From NCBI RefSeq assembly GCF_000429005.1, contig NZ_AUBA01000006.1, forward strand, positions 124,001 through 188,000: DNA of 64,000 nt, read 5' to 3'. The notes beneath the pieces are model-generated. The model saw only the letters and a list, made by a program, of their open reading frames with translations. It ran no database searches and was not told where the DNA came from. Origin of the DNA: Novosphingobium acidiphilum DSM 19966. Lineage in GTDB: Bacteria; Pseudomonadota; Alphaproteobacteria; Sphingomonadales; Sphingomonadaceae. Positions 18,742 through 27,633 of this stretch are shown one piece after another. A program made the translations under genes and the position numbers. The first letter of the stretch is position 1, and each line of letters starts with the position of its first letter.

Positions 18742-19995
18742 CTATTTCAGCACGTGATGCTTCATCCGGTAAAGCCCGAGCGTAACCAGCACCAGCACGA
18801 CAGGCACCGCGATGGCCATGGCGACATCGTGCGAAACGATCGTCACCACGCCCAGCACATGACCGACCAGTGCGACCAGGTAATAGCTGATTGCCACCAC
18901 CGACAGTCCTTCGACCGTCTGTTGCAGGCGTAGCTGCAGATCGGTGCGGCGGTCCATCGATGACAGCAGGTCGCGGTTTTGCCGTGCCAGCGCAATATCG
19001 ATCCTGGTGCGCAACAGATCGCTGGTCCACGCCGCGCGCCGCGACAGATCGTCAAGCCGCGCGGAAAAGCTGTCGCACGTGCGCACCGCCGGCACCAGCC
19101 GCCGCTCGGTAAAATCATCCAATGACTGGTACCCGCGCACCACCCCGATGGTCAGGCTGCCCAGCCGGTCTTCGCTGATCTGTGCATAGGCGCGCGTCGC
19201 GCTCATGCGATAGCGGGTTTCGGCCACCAGCCGGGCGAGTTCTGCGGACAGAAAGCTCAGTTCATCGAGCAGAAAATCATCCTGAGACGATCGTTCCGAC
19301 ACCGCATGGGTCAATTCGGCCAGGCGCGCTTCAAGCTGGCTGACCATCGGGGTCAATCGCTGCGCCAGCGGCAGGCCGAGCAGCGCCATGTTGCGATAAT
19401 TGCCCAATTCCTGCAGACGCAGCACAAGTTGCCCGGCCTCGTCATGCTGCAACCCGCGGTCATGGATCAGAATGCGGCCATAGCCGTCCGTATTCAGCCG
19501 GAAATCGGATGCGATCCGCGCCAGGCCCCCCGCCACATCGCACACGACCGTCGCCTCGGCGGCAAACCAGCGTGGCAGGTCAAGCACCGCCGGTTCCCAT
19601 TCAGGCCCGGCCACCAGCGCGATCTGGGTCGAGCGAATGATTTCACCCGGCATTGCGGCGTAAAGCCGGTCGCGCACCGGATCGAAATCGGCCGGGTCGA
19701 AGGGGTCGGCCGTCATGCCGGGGCGCAACAGGGTATAGGTCGCAAATTCGGTATGCCGTTCCCAGACCAGCGTGATCCCGTCGATCAGCAGCACCGCATA
19801 TTTGGCCGACAGCGGCACGATCACCGTGGCCAGCCGCTTCAGCGCCTCGATATGCGCGCGCGGGGCATCGGTGTTGGTTTCGCCCAGCACGGTGACAACC
19901 TGCATCAGGCGACACGGCGCCGTCATGCGCGGCAACCGGCGGACATGCATTTCCGCCGACAGCGCGCCGCGTAGCGGATGATCCTGGATCGTCAT
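18742..19995 (-). CDS. DUF3422 membrane-anchored protein
   Basis: 417 aa. The N-terminal three quarters are soluble and helical (QLEARLAELTHAVSERSSQ, then SFLSAELARLVAETRYRMSA), followed by two C-terminal membrane helices (about 352-375 and 383-405, VVAISYYLVALVGHVLG and AMAIAVPVVLVLVTLGLY). DUF3422 proteins are widespread in Alphaproteobacteria and have no assigned function that I know of. It lies 61 nt beyond pufC on the same strand, so puf read-through is possible. Confidence 0.8.
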   Translation of the reverse strand: MTIQDHPLRGALSAEMHVRRLPRMTAPCRLMQVVTVLGETNTDAPRAHIEALKRLATVIVPLSAKYAVLLIDGITLVWERHTEFATYTLLRPGMTADPFDPADFDPVRDRLYAAMPGEIIRSTQIALVAGPEWEPAVLDLPRWFAAEATVVCDVAGGLARIASDFRLNTDGYGRILIHDRGLQHDEAGQLVLRLQELGNYRNMALLGLPLAQRLTPMVSQLEARLAELTHAVSERSSQDDFLLDELSFLSAELARLVAETRYRMSATRAYAQISEDRLGSLTIGVVRGYQSLDDFTERRLVPAVRTCDSFSARLDDLSRRAAWTSDLLRTRIDIALARQNRDLLSSMDRRTDLQLRLQQTVEGLSVVAISYYLVALVGHVLGVVTIVSHDVAMAIAVPVVLVLVTLGLYRMKHHVLK

Positions 19996-20021
19996 GCGCG
20001 GATCGCTGGCAGGTGGCGGTG

Positions 20022-20051
20022 GCCCGCGTCGCCGATCACGGCGGCGCGGGC
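20022..20051 (-). repeat. Stem-loop after pufC
   Basis: 12-bp arms (20022-20033 and 20040-20051, one mismatch) around a 6-nt loop, between the pufC stop and the DUF3422 start. There is no T-run after it on the minus strand, so it is more likely an mRNA 3'-end or processing structure than a complete intrinsic terminator. Confidence 0.5.
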
Positions 20052-20056
20052 ACCGG

Positions 20057-21172
20057 TCATGGCTTTGCCGCGGTGGCAGGCATGGCGTTCAGCGCCACGG
20101 GGACAGGGCCGGGCGCAGCCGCAGGCGCCGCAGCGCCCTTGGTATAAGCCGCAACCGAGCCCCACAGCGCAGGGGCCTGCGCCATCAGGCTGACACCCCC
20201 CAGCGGCAGGTTCTGACCCTGGTGGCAGGTCATGCAATTGACCTTGTAGGGATCGCCATGTGGCCCCTTGCGGTCATGGTTATCGGGGAACACCGATTGC
20301 AGCGAACCGATGTAGGCGTTGTTGACATCGCGCACCATGCGGATGCCATACCACGCGGTCACGCGTTGCGGACGGCTGAGGTTCCACGCGGCAAAGGCCC
20401 GGGTGTTATGACAGAATGTGCAATTGACCCCCAGCGACTTGCTCATGTGCATCATCAGGCCATAGCTTTCCTCGGCCGTCTGCACCGAGGCGCCCTTGCC
20501 ATCGTATTTCGGCAGGGCCTGGGTGGTGTTGACGCGGATGGTCTTTGCATCGAGCAGGTAATCGGCAAATCCGGTCGTTGGCAGATCCGAATAGGCCGCA
20601 TCCGCGCTCAGTTCGTTCTGGTTGTGGCGGTCGCCGCGGATCGATCCGGGGTGCGGTGCGCCAGCCGGCAATGCCCACTTGTACTGCGGCACGCCGTTGC
20701 CACGATGGCAGGTATAACAGGTGACACCGACTTTCTGGACGTGGGGCGACCAGGTTGAATTGATCTGCTGCGTCATCTGGATCATGCGCCGCGCGACGAC
20801 TTTGGTGTATTTTTCGTCCGACGCCATGTTTTCAGGGTTGTGGCAATAGGCGCAACCTTGTTCGGGCGGGGCCACCCACTGGCTGATTTCGGCCATCAGG
20901 TGGTTGAACCGTTCGGTGCTGACCCCGCTCAGAACTTTGACATTCTGATAGGCTTCGCCGGCTTTCTGCCCGCCGTCGGGTGGCAGGGGATAGGGCTCGG
21001 GCGGGATTGCTGCGGTTTTGACCGCGTGCTTGACGTCGACGATCTGGTCGGCGCCGGTGCCGCGATAGCCGGTCTGGGTGGACTGCTTGGGGCCGATCTC
21101 GCACCCGGCGAGCAACGCCAGCCCCAGACCCCCGACCGCGACGAGCGCGGTTCTTTGTGTGAAACGCTTCAT
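20057..21172 (-). CDS. pufC: Reaction-centre tetrahaem cytochrome c subunit
   Basis: 371 aa. Lipoprotein signal with lipobox LLAGC (Cys24), so it is anchored to the periplasmic face of the reaction centre. Four CxxCH haem sites in order: CAYCH, CYTCH, CTFCH and CMTCH. It re-reduces the special pair. The C-terminal Ala/Pro-rich tail (about 30 residues) is probably unstructured. The start at 21172 overlaps the pufM stop (ATGA); an earlier in-frame ATG at 21331 lies inside pufM and is rejected. Confidence 0.96.
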   Translation of the reverse strand: MKRFTQRTALVAVGGLGLALLAGCEIGPKQSTQTGYRGTGADQIVDVKHAVKTAAIPPEPYPLPPDGGQKAGEAYQNVKVLSGVSTERFNHLMAEISQWVAPPEQGCAYCHNPENMASDEKYTKVVARRMIQMTQQINSTWSPHVQKVGVTCYTCHRGNGVPQYKWALPAGAPHPGSIRGDRHNQNELSADAAYSDLPTTGFADYLLDAKTIRVNTTQALPKYDGKGASVQTAEESYGLMMHMSKSLGVNCTFCHNTRAFAAWNLSRPQRVTAWYGIRMVRDVNNAYIGSLQSVFPDNHDRKGPHGDPYKVNCMTCHQGQNLPLGGVSLMAQAPALWGSVAAYTKGAAAPAAAPGPVPVALNAMPATAAKP

Positions 21173-22143
21173 TTCGGTGCTCCCGGCAGGGTGGCGGGAT
21201 CGATGACACCGGTGCTCGGATAACCCGGCGCATAGTGGTGCGTAACCGCCCAGAGATACCAGTTGTCGACGACCGTACCGGTCAACAGGATGCCGATTCC
21301 GCCGGTCAGCGGGGTCAGCACGGCAAACCACCAGGCCCAGCGATGGATCGATTCCATCGTGGCGTTGAAGCCCATGGTCCAGCGCCAGAACAGCGCTGCG
21401 CGTTCGGACGCGGTGCCGCGATCGGTAATCTGCTCGATTTCGCGTTCACCACCGTAACGGCCCACCGCCAGGATTGTCGCGCCGTGCATCGCAAACAGCA
21501 GGGTCGACCCATAGAGGAACGCGATCGAAAGGCAGTGGAACGGATTGTAGAACAGATTGCCGTAGCGGATCGAAAACGCCGCGGTCCAGTCAAGGTGGGG
21601 AAAGATGCCGAACGGCACTGCTTCGGCCCAGCTGCCCATCAGCATCGGGCGGATGAAGCCCAGCGTGATGATCAGGAAGATGCCGGCCGCAAAGGCCCAG
21701 GCAACATGCGTGCCCATGCCCAGCGACCGCGCCCGGCGATATGTGCGCAGGAACCACAGAATCAGCGACGTGGTCATGCAGAACCCGGCAAACATCCACC
21801 AGCCACCTTTGGCAAGCGGAACGAACAGCGAAAAGCCGTATTCGGGTCCTGGTGGCTCAAGCGCGAGCCATGGCAACTGTCGGACAAACTGGACCGGGTT
21901 CCAGTTCACGCTGGCAAACATGTTCAGCCCGATGATCTCGAAGGCGAGAAAGGCAAACATGAGCGAGGCCATGCCCAAGGTGCCGAGATAGACCGGCCCG
22001 ATCTGCGCATTGCCGAATTTGCCCAGCCAGTAGTTGTAGAACCCTGTGCCGGTGCGGGTGAAGGTGGCGTCGCGCAAGGGGGGGCCGGCTTCGAGCGGCC
22101 CGCGCAATTGCACCTGGGTGAACATGTTTTGATAACGTGCCAT
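21169..22143 (-). CDS. pufM: Photosynthetic reaction centre M subunit
   Basis: 324 aa, five membrane helices. Bacteriochlorophyll and iron-quinone site residues lie in FHCLSIAFLYGSTLLFAMHG and in GFNATMESIHRWAWW. Very strong ribosome binding site (AAGGAGGGG) whose first bases are part of the pufL stop codon. Pairs with PufL to form the quinone-type reaction-centre core. Confidence 0.97.
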   Translation of the reverse strand: MARYQNMFTQVQLRGPLEAGPPLRDATFTRTGTGFYNYWLGKFGNAQIGPVYLGTLGMASLMFAFLAFEIIGLNMFASVNWNPVQFVRQLPWLALEPPGPEYGFSLFVPLAKGGWWMFAGFCMTTSLILWFLRTYRRARSLGMGTHVAWAFAAGIFLIITLGFIRPMLMGSWAEAVPFGIFPHLDWTAAFSIRYGNLFYNPFHCLSIAFLYGSTLLFAMHGATILAVGRYGGEREIEQITDRGTASERAALFWRWTMGFNATMESIHRWAWWFAVLTPLTGGIGILLTGTVVDNWYLWAVTHHYAPGYPSTGVIDPATLPGAPK

Positions 22144-22158
22144 CGGACGAGCCCCTCC

Positions 22159-22983
22159 TTAGGACCAGATCGGCAGATTGAGCCACCACGACCACCATTC
22201 CGGCCAGCCGCGTGTCCACAGCGGGCCCGAGATGATGATGCAGATCGCGCTCCAGAATCCCGCCGACAGGGCGCAGAACAGGCCAAGCCGGTGAATGCCC
22301 AGCGTGCCAACGGAATAGCCGATCGTGTCGCGGAAAAAGCTGTCTTCGTATTCGGGCGATTTTACCGCTTCGCCAGGCGCCGGATTGACCGACGACAGCA
22401 CCAGCGCGCCATGGAAGGCAAGCGCCCCGCCGGTGACGAAGAAGAAGCTGACCGCGATCATGTGCGCCGGATTGTAGTGGAAATGCAGGTACTGGTACCC
22501 GGTGTTCGACACCCAATCGAGATGGCTGAAGATGCCATAGGGAAACCCGAAGCCCCAGGCGCCAAGCAGGAATGGCCGGATCACTTCCAGCGAGATATAG
22601 GCAAAGATTGCAAAGCCATAGGCAAAGGGCACATGGTAACCGATGCCCAGTTTGCGGCAGATCTCGACCTCGCGCAGGGCCCAGGACACGAAGGCAACGA
22701 TCGCGCAGATCGTGATGACCTGCCAGAAGCCGCCTTCACGCAGCGGGGCCAGCGCCAGGCCATAGCTGATGTCGGGCGGGGCGATGCTGATGAGCCAGAT
22801 GTTCCACGTCGGCCCAAGCGAGGCGGCGTAGACAATGAGCAGGGTACCCAACAGGGCGGAAATCGCCGTCGTGACGCCGAAAAAACCGACATAGAAGGGG
22901 CCAACCCAGAAGTCGAACAGGTCGCCGCCGATCAGCGTGCCCCCCCGCACCCGATATTTTCGCTCAAAGCTCAGCAGCGCCAT
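22159..22983 (-). CDS. pufL: Photosynthetic reaction centre L subunit
   Basis: 274 aa, five membrane helices, beginning MALLSFERKYRVRGGTLIGG. Ligand histidines are in FHYNPAHMIAVSFFF and ALAFHGALVLSS, and the QB/Fe site in DTIGYSVGTLGIHRLG. The ATG at 22983 has a good site (GGAGAGA); the upstream ATG at 23010 is not supported. Confidence 0.97.
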   Translation of the reverse strand: MALLSFERKYRVRGGTLIGGDLFDFWVGPFYVGFFGVTTAISALLGTLLIVYAASLGPTWNIWLISIAPPDISYGLALAPLREGGFWQVITICAIVAFVSWALREVEICRKLGIGYHVPFAYGFAIFAYISLEVIRPFLLGAWGFGFPYGIFSHLDWVSNTGYQYLHFHYNPAHMIAVSFFFVTGGALAFHGALVLSSVNPAPGEAVKSPEYEDSFFRDTIGYSVGTLGIHRLGLFCALSAGFWSAICIIISGPLWTRGWPEWWSWWLNLPIWS

Positions 22984-23021
22984 CGTTTCTCTCCACTTCC
23001 CGGCATGCACCGGGGATTATG

Positions 23022-23088
23022 TCCCGGCCGAAGCCGGGAAGTCTTGTTTTCGGACGTTATCGAGCGACGAGCCCGGCCGTGGCGTCCG
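23022..23088 (-). repeat. Intercistronic stem-loops between pufA and pufL
   Basis: On the minus (mRNA) strand two hairpins occur in the 152-nt gap. One is 7-bp TCCCGGC/GCCGGGA closed by a TTCG loop (23022-23039), a C(UUCG)G tetraloop known to be extra stable. The other is a wider stem of CGGACG/CGTCCG arms (23051-23056 and 23083-23088). Comparable hairpins in Rhodobacter puf mRNA protect the upstream pufBA segment from 3' decay and give the excess of LH1 over reaction centre. The same role is inferred here. Confidence 0.7.
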
Positions 23089-23135
23089 GACCCGTCCGCC
23101 CGAAATCGCGCGTATGCGCGACACGCCTTTGTGCG

Positions 23136-23315
23136 TCAGGTGCCTGCCGGTGAAGCAGGTGCCATCGCGACCGCCTTCTTGTGCGGACCGTCGAGCCAGT
23201 TGTACCGATCGGTGCTGAGCAGGATGAAGTGAATCAGCAATGCCAGCACGAACAGGAAAACAAACAGGGCGACCAGCGTGCGACGCGGGTCGAATATCAA
23301 CCAAACTCTCCACAT
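23136..23315 (-). CDS. pufA: Light-harvesting LH1 alpha subunit
   Basis: 59 aa: MWRVWLIFDPRR, then one membrane helix with the bacteriochlorophyll-ligating His (ALLIHFILLST) and the RYNWLDG tail typical of LH1 alpha chains. Ribosome site AAGGAG just upstream. It lies 61 nt after pufB. A longer open frame at 23017-23313 overlaps it in another frame and is not coding. Confidence 0.95.
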   Translation of the reverse strand: MWRVWLIFDPRRTLVALFVFLFVLALLIHFILLSTDRYNWLDGPHKKAVAMAPASPAGT

Positions 23316-23376
23316 GATGTGGCTCCTTCTCGATTACTGCCTGGATATCCGGGACATCAGCCCGGCGTAGCGCAGG

Positions 23377-23532
23377 TCAAAGCCAGGGGCGCCAGTTCCA
23401 CACGAGGAAGTGTGCAACAGCCGCAACCGCCGTGAAGATCAGGAAACTGACCACGAACAGCTTGTGAAATTCCTTGGCTTCTTCAGGAGTCAGGTAGGTT
23501 CCCGGCCCCATCCTTTCGTTTGGATCACTCAT
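23377..23532 (-). CDS. pufB: Light-harvesting LH1 beta subunit
   Basis: 51 aa: an acidic N-terminus (YLTPEEAKEFHKLFV), one helix with the bacteriochlorophyll-binding His (AAVAHFLVW) and the WNWRPWL end characteristic of LH1 beta. Ribosome site GGAGA 8 nt before the ATG. First puf gene; no pufQ is found between bchZ and pufB. Confidence 0.96.
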   Translation of the reverse strand: MSDPNERMGPGTYLTPEEAKEFHKLFVVSFLIFTAVAAVAHFLVWNWRPWL

Positions 23533-23668
23533 CTTTGCGTCTCCATTGTTCCCGACGATGGCGGAAGCGTGAAACGCTCACCCCGGCGGCATCCACGCGG
23601 GCAGGCTGCCCGCAAGGATCGGTGCACCCGCGTGCCGGCAAAACCGGTGCGGGAAAGGCGGGCCGCGC
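23533..23668 (-). other. bchZ-pufB intergenic leader
   Basis: 136 nt with no open frame that I can support. It holds GC-rich inverted repeats (for example GCCCGC/GCGGGC around 23600-23612) upstream of the pufB ribosome site. In related bacteria a puf promoter or processing site can lie here, but I see no TGT-N12-ACA site, so puf is probably read mainly through from crtF/bchC. Confidence 0.4.
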
Positions 23669-25114
23669 TCATGCGTCGCGGCTTTCATGAATGGCGAGCG
23701 CCAGGCGCTCGGAACTGACCACGTCTTCGCCTGCGCGGCGCGCGGCGCGTTCGGCGGCATCGCGGATGCGTTTGGCCATCGAGATGCGCACCAGCACCGG
23801 CGCGCGTTCGACCACCGCATCCAGATCGGATTTGGCCGCGGCATCCCATGACAGTTCGCGCAGGTTTCGCGCAGGCGTGGCTTCGACCTTGTCGAGCTGG
23901 CCCGCCAGCGGCAGGATGTGGAACAGCGCATCGAACAGCGCGTTGCACACCTCCTGCACAAGATACGTCGCGCCCGAATAGCCCATGAACGGCGTGCCGG
24001 TGTGGCGGCGGATCACAGCACCGGGGAAACTGGCGGGGATATAGACCCCGCGTCCGCCGGCCTCGGCCATGTACATGCGTTCGTTGAAGCTGCCGAACAG
24101 AACCAGCGGCGGACTGGTTGCGATCAGGTCCTTGACCGCCTGGTTGTCCGACTTTGTCCCCGCGCAACGTGCCACCGCGAAATTGCAGGGCAGGCCCATG
24201 TCGTCTTCAAGGAATTTGCGGATGCCGCGCGCATAGGTTTCGGTCGCAACAATGCCGAAGCTGGCGGTGCCGAAGAAATCCTGCGTGACCGAACGCCACA
24301 GATCCCACAGCGGTTTGATCGTGGTGTGCTTTTCGCGTTCGATGAACGGCTCGGGGTCCAGCCCGGTCAATTCGCCCAGCGTGCGCAGGAAACGCGTGGT
24401 CGATTCCAGCCCGATCGGTGCCTGCAGATATGGCCGTTCCAATGTTTCGCACAGGCCCCGACCGAATTCGCGATACAGGCAAACATTGACCTGCGCATCG
24501 GCGAGCCGCCGCACCTGGGCGAGGTGGCTGCCCAGTGGAAAGGCCATGTTGACCTCGGCGCCGATCCCTTCGATCAGGCGGCGGATTTCCGCCAGGTCGC
24601 TTGGCATGTTGAACGTGCCGTACATGGGCCCGATAATGTTGACCTTCGGCTTTTCGCCCGGCTTTGGCGCGCGCGCTGGCGGCGCCTTTTTGGGCCCGAA
24701 CTGGGTCCACAGCCAGGTCAGCGCGCGATCGGCGGCCTGCCACTGGTCTTCGTCGATGGTCCGCGGCAGGAACCGTTGAATATTGGTGCCTTCCGGTGTC
24801 ACCCCGCCGCCGATCATCTCGGCGATCGATCCGGTCACGACCACGGCGGGCAGATCGGGATCAAGCGTCTTCCATGCGCGCTTCATGGCGCCTTCGGTGC
24901 CGTCGCGGCCCAGTTCCTGTTCGCCCAGCCCGGTGACGACAATCGGCAATTCGTGCGGGGGCAGCCCGTCGGTGTAATGCAGCACCGAGGTCACCGGCAG
25001 GTTTTCGCACCCCACCGGCCCGTCGATGATCACCTGCAGGCCCTTGATCGCGGTGAACGCATAGACCGCACCCCAATATCCGCCGGCCCGGTCATGATCG
25101 AGGATCAGCGCCAT
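23669..25114 (-). CDS. bchZ: Chlorophyllide a reductase subunit Z
   Basis: 481 aa. With BchY it forms the catalytic component of chlorophyllide a reductase, which reduces ring B. Cluster cysteine region DGPVGCENLPV, then NVCLYREFGRGLCE and the C-terminal helical part. The ATG at 25114 starts MALILDHDRAGGYWG as in homologues and follows the bchY stop by 1 nt; the ATG at 25168 inside bchY is rejected. Confidence 0.95.
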   Translation of the reverse strand: MALILDHDRAGGYWGAVYAFTAIKGLQVIIDGPVGCENLPVTSVLHYTDGLPPHELPIVVTGLGEQELGRDGTEGAMKRAWKTLDPDLPAVVVTGSIAEMIGGGVTPEGTNIQRFLPRTIDEDQWQAADRALTWLWTQFGPKKAPPARAPKPGEKPKVNIIGPMYGTFNMPSDLAEIRRLIEGIGAEVNMAFPLGSHLAQVRRLADAQVNVCLYREFGRGLCETLERPYLQAPIGLESTTRFLRTLGELTGLDPEPFIEREKHTTIKPLWDLWRSVTQDFFGTASFGIVATETYARGIRKFLEDDMGLPCNFAVARCAGTKSDNQAVKDLIATSPPLVLFGSFNERMYMAEAGGRGVYIPASFPGAVIRRHTGTPFMGYSGATYLVQEVCNALFDALFHILPLAGQLDKVEATPARNLRELSWDAAAKSDLDAVVERAPVLVRISMAKRIRDAAERAARRAGEDVVSSERLALAIHESRDA

Positions 25115-25115
25115 G

Positions 25116-26630
25116 TCAGACCCCCACGCTTTCTTCGGCTTTGGCCGCAGCGATGCGCTTGGCGGCATATTTGGCCTTGAACTGCGGTTGATCGACGGGT
25201 GTCGTCTCCCACACGCCCGCCGTATGGCCGGTGCCGACCCCGTCGAAAAACGCGGTCATCCGGTCAAACCGGTGCCGGTTGGCAAGTGCGGCGTTGACCA
25301 CCATGGCCAGGCTGCCGGCGCCCGCCGGGCCCATCAGCGGGCGCGCGGAAATCAGGTTGGTGAAATAGAGCGAAGGGATCGACTTCTGTTTGGCATATTG
25401 CACCACCGGGGTGGTGCCGATTGCCAGGTCGGGGCCGAATTCGTCGACCGCGGCAATGTCCTGTTCAAGACTGGCGCGGTATTGCACGCGGCAGCCATGC
25501 GCCTCCAGCCATTCGCGATCGGGATCGGACCAGATCGTGCGCGGGCAGGCGGTGCCCACGTATGGCACCTGTGCCCCGCTTTCGATCAACAGCCGTGCCA
25601 CCAGCAGCTCGGACCCTTCATAGCCCGATACGGTAATCCGGCCCTTGATCGGCCGCGCCGCCAGCGCGCCGGCAATTGCCGGCAAAAAGGTGTTTTTCGC
25701 CGTGTCGATACGGCTTTGTGCCACGCCGCAGGCATGGCCGATCGCGTCGAGCCAGGCGGCGGTGCCATCGCGGCCGACCGGGGCCGATCCGACAACGGTG
25801 CGCCCGGCCGCCTGGAATTCGCGCACGCTGGCGGTATAGAACGGATGGATCGCGCCGACCACCGCGCAATCGAGCGCGGCATACAGTTCGCGCCATTCGC
25901 GCGTTGGCACTACCGGTCCGGCGGCAAGCCCGAGCGGCGCCAGCAGCACGCCGATGCCCGGGGGATCGGCGGGAAACATTTCACCCAGCAGCGTAACCGT
26001 GGGCCGGTCGGGCCGTTCGCGCGGCGCCGCCACCGGGCCGAGTTCTGCCTCCTTGCGGGCATAGGACAGCATGGCGCCGGCCAGCACATCCTTGGCCTCG
26101 GCATGGGTGGGCACGCCAAAGCCGGGCACATCGATCCCGATCACGCGTACGCCGTTGATCTGGTCGGGCAGCAATTGCAGCGGGACCCCCGATGCAGTGG
26201 GCACGCACAGATTGGTAACGATGATCGTGTCGTACAGCGCCGGATCGGCCAGGCCCTCGACCGCTTCCTTGATATCTTCGAACAATTTGCCGGTGACGAG
26301 CGTTTCGGAACTGAACGGCACATAGCCGACGCTGCGTTTCGCACCGTAGAAGTGCGATGTGAACGTCAGGCCGTACACGCAGCACGCCGAACCCGACAGC
26401 ACGCTGGCAGTGCGGCGCATGCGCAATCCGACCCGCAACGATCCGAACGCCGGGCACATCGATTGCGGCTGATCATGCGGCCCCTTGGGATAGTCGGCGG
26501 CATAGCGCGCCAGAACTTCGGACTTGCCGGCCTGTTCGGCTGCGGCGCGCATCGTGTCCTTCGACCCGCAGCCGCCTTCGGGCGCCAGGTCGATGCGGTC
26601 GCGCGTCCGGGAAGGGGTGATCACATCCAC
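25116..26630 (-). CDS. bchY: Chlorophyllide a reductase subunit Y
   Basis: About 504 aa. Cysteine sites at SMCPAFGS, SGSACCVYG and TNLCVPTASG are consistent with the [4Fe-4S] ligands of the YZ component. The open frame extends to 26690, but that would read into bchX. The GTG at 26630, with CGAGG about 9 nt upstream, gives a protein starting VDVITPSRTRDRIDLAPEGG, the usual BchY N-terminus. A second GTG at 26624 is possible. Follows bchX by 4 nt. Confidence 0.93.
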   Translation of the reverse strand: MDVITPSRTRDRIDLAPEGGCGSKDTMRAAAEQAGKSEVLARYAADYPKGPHDQPQSMCPAFGSLRVGLRMRRTASVLSGSACCVYGLTFTSHFYGAKRSVGYVPFSSETLVTGKLFEDIKEAVEGLADPALYDTIIVTNLCVPTASGVPLQLLPDQINGVRVIGIDVPGFGVPTHAEAKDVLAGAMLSYARKEAELGPVAAPRERPDRPTVTLLGEMFPADPPGIGVLLAPLGLAAGPVVPTREWRELYAALDCAVVGAIHPFYTASVREFQAAGRTVVGSAPVGRDGTAAWLDAIGHACGVAQSRIDTAKNTFLPAIAGALAARPIKGRITVSGYEGSELLVARLLIESGAQVPYVGTACPRTIWSDPDREWLEAHGCRVQYRASLEQDIAAVDEFGPDLAIGTTPVVQYAKQKSIPSLYFTNLISARPLMGPAGAGSLAMVVNAALANRHRFDRMTAFFDGVGTGHTAGVWETTPVDQPQFKAKYAAKRIAAAKAEESVGV

Positions 26631-26634
26631 CGGG

Positions 26635-27633
26635 TCAAACCTCGTCGTACACGACTTCGAGGCTGGGCTTCGTTTCGAACACCCCGCCACGCATGTCGGC
26701 CTGGGTCGCGGGCGTCAGCGAGAAATCCGCACCGGTCACATCCGCGCTGAACAGGCCGAGCAGTCCATCCTGGTCGAGTGGCTTCGGGCGCAGCGGCGGC
26801 GCGCTGGCGACATTTTCGGCCAGCTGTTCGAACAGCGATGCCCATTGTCCGCCGGGCTTGCCGATGATCTGGTAATTGGCGCTTTTCTTGCGGATGTCTT
26901 CGTTGGCGGGGATCGCGGTCAACACCGGAATGCCCACGGCCTGCGCAAAGGCATTGGCTTCGCCGGTGCCGTCGTCCTTGTTCAGGATCATGCCCGCCAC
27001 GCCGACATTGCCGCCCATCTTGCGGAAATATTCGACCGCCTTGCACACGTTGTTGGCGACATACAGCGATTGCAGGTCATTGGAGGCGACCACGATCACC
27101 TTCTGGCACATGTCGCGCGCGATCGGCAGACCGAACCCGCCGCAGACCACGTCGCCCAGGAAATCGAGCAAAACGTAGTCGAAGCCCCATTCGTGAAAGC
27201 CTAGCTTTTCCAGCGTTTCAAAGCCGTGGATGATTCCACGCCCGCCGCAACCGCGCCCGACTTCGGGCCCGCCCAGTTCCATCGCGAACACGCCGTCGCG
27301 CTGGAAACAGACATCCTCGATACCGATGTCTTCGCCGGCCAGTTTCTTGGCCGAAGAGGTTTCGATGATGGTGGGGGTGGATTTGCCGCCGAACAGCAGG
27401 CTGGTGGTATCCGATTTGGGATCGCACCCGATCAGCAGCACGCGCTTGCCCTGCTGCGCCATCATGTAGCTGAGATTGGCAAGCGCAAACGATTTGCCGC
27501 TGCCGCCTTTGCCATAGATGGCAATGATCTGGGTCTGGCTGGTGACCGGACCGGTATGCACAGGATCGGGCTCTTCGTGGGCTTCGTCGCGCAATTGATC
27601 GGTCAGCGATTGTCCGGGATCGAGCATGCTCAT
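26635..27633 (-). CDS. bchX: Chlorophyllide a reductase iron protein
   Basis: 332 aa NifH-like ATPase that reduces BchYZ. P-loop GKGGSGKSF near residue 41; cluster cysteines in GRGCGGRG and GDVVCGGFG. Longer than BchL because of an N-terminal hydrophilic extension. Start and bchC stop overlap (ATGA). Confidence 0.96.
   Translation of the reverse strand: MSMLDPGQSLTDQLRDEAHEEPDPVHTGPVTSQTQIIAIYGKGGSGKSFALANLSYMMAQQGKRVLLIGCDPKSDTTSLLFGGKSTPTIIETSSAKKLAGEDIGIEDVCFQRDGVFAMELGGPEVGRGCGGRGIIHGFETLEKLGFHEWGFDYVLLDFLGDVVCGGFGLPIARDMCQKVIVVASNDLQSLYVANNVCKAVEYFRKMGGNVGVAGMILNKDDGTGEANAFAQAVGIPVLTAIPANEDIRKKSANYQIIGKPGGQWASLFEQLAENVASAPPLRPKPLDQDGLLGLFSADVTGADFSLTPATQADMRGGVFETKPSLEVVYDEV

Noticed and set aside
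23017..23313. 98-aa minus-strand frame overlapping pufA
   Set aside because: Different frame from the LH1 alpha gene, which has the correct His, Trp and ribosome site.
23533..23668. pufQ-like gene upstream of pufB
   Set aside because: No open frame with a ribosome site or PufQ-like sequence in this 136-nt gap.
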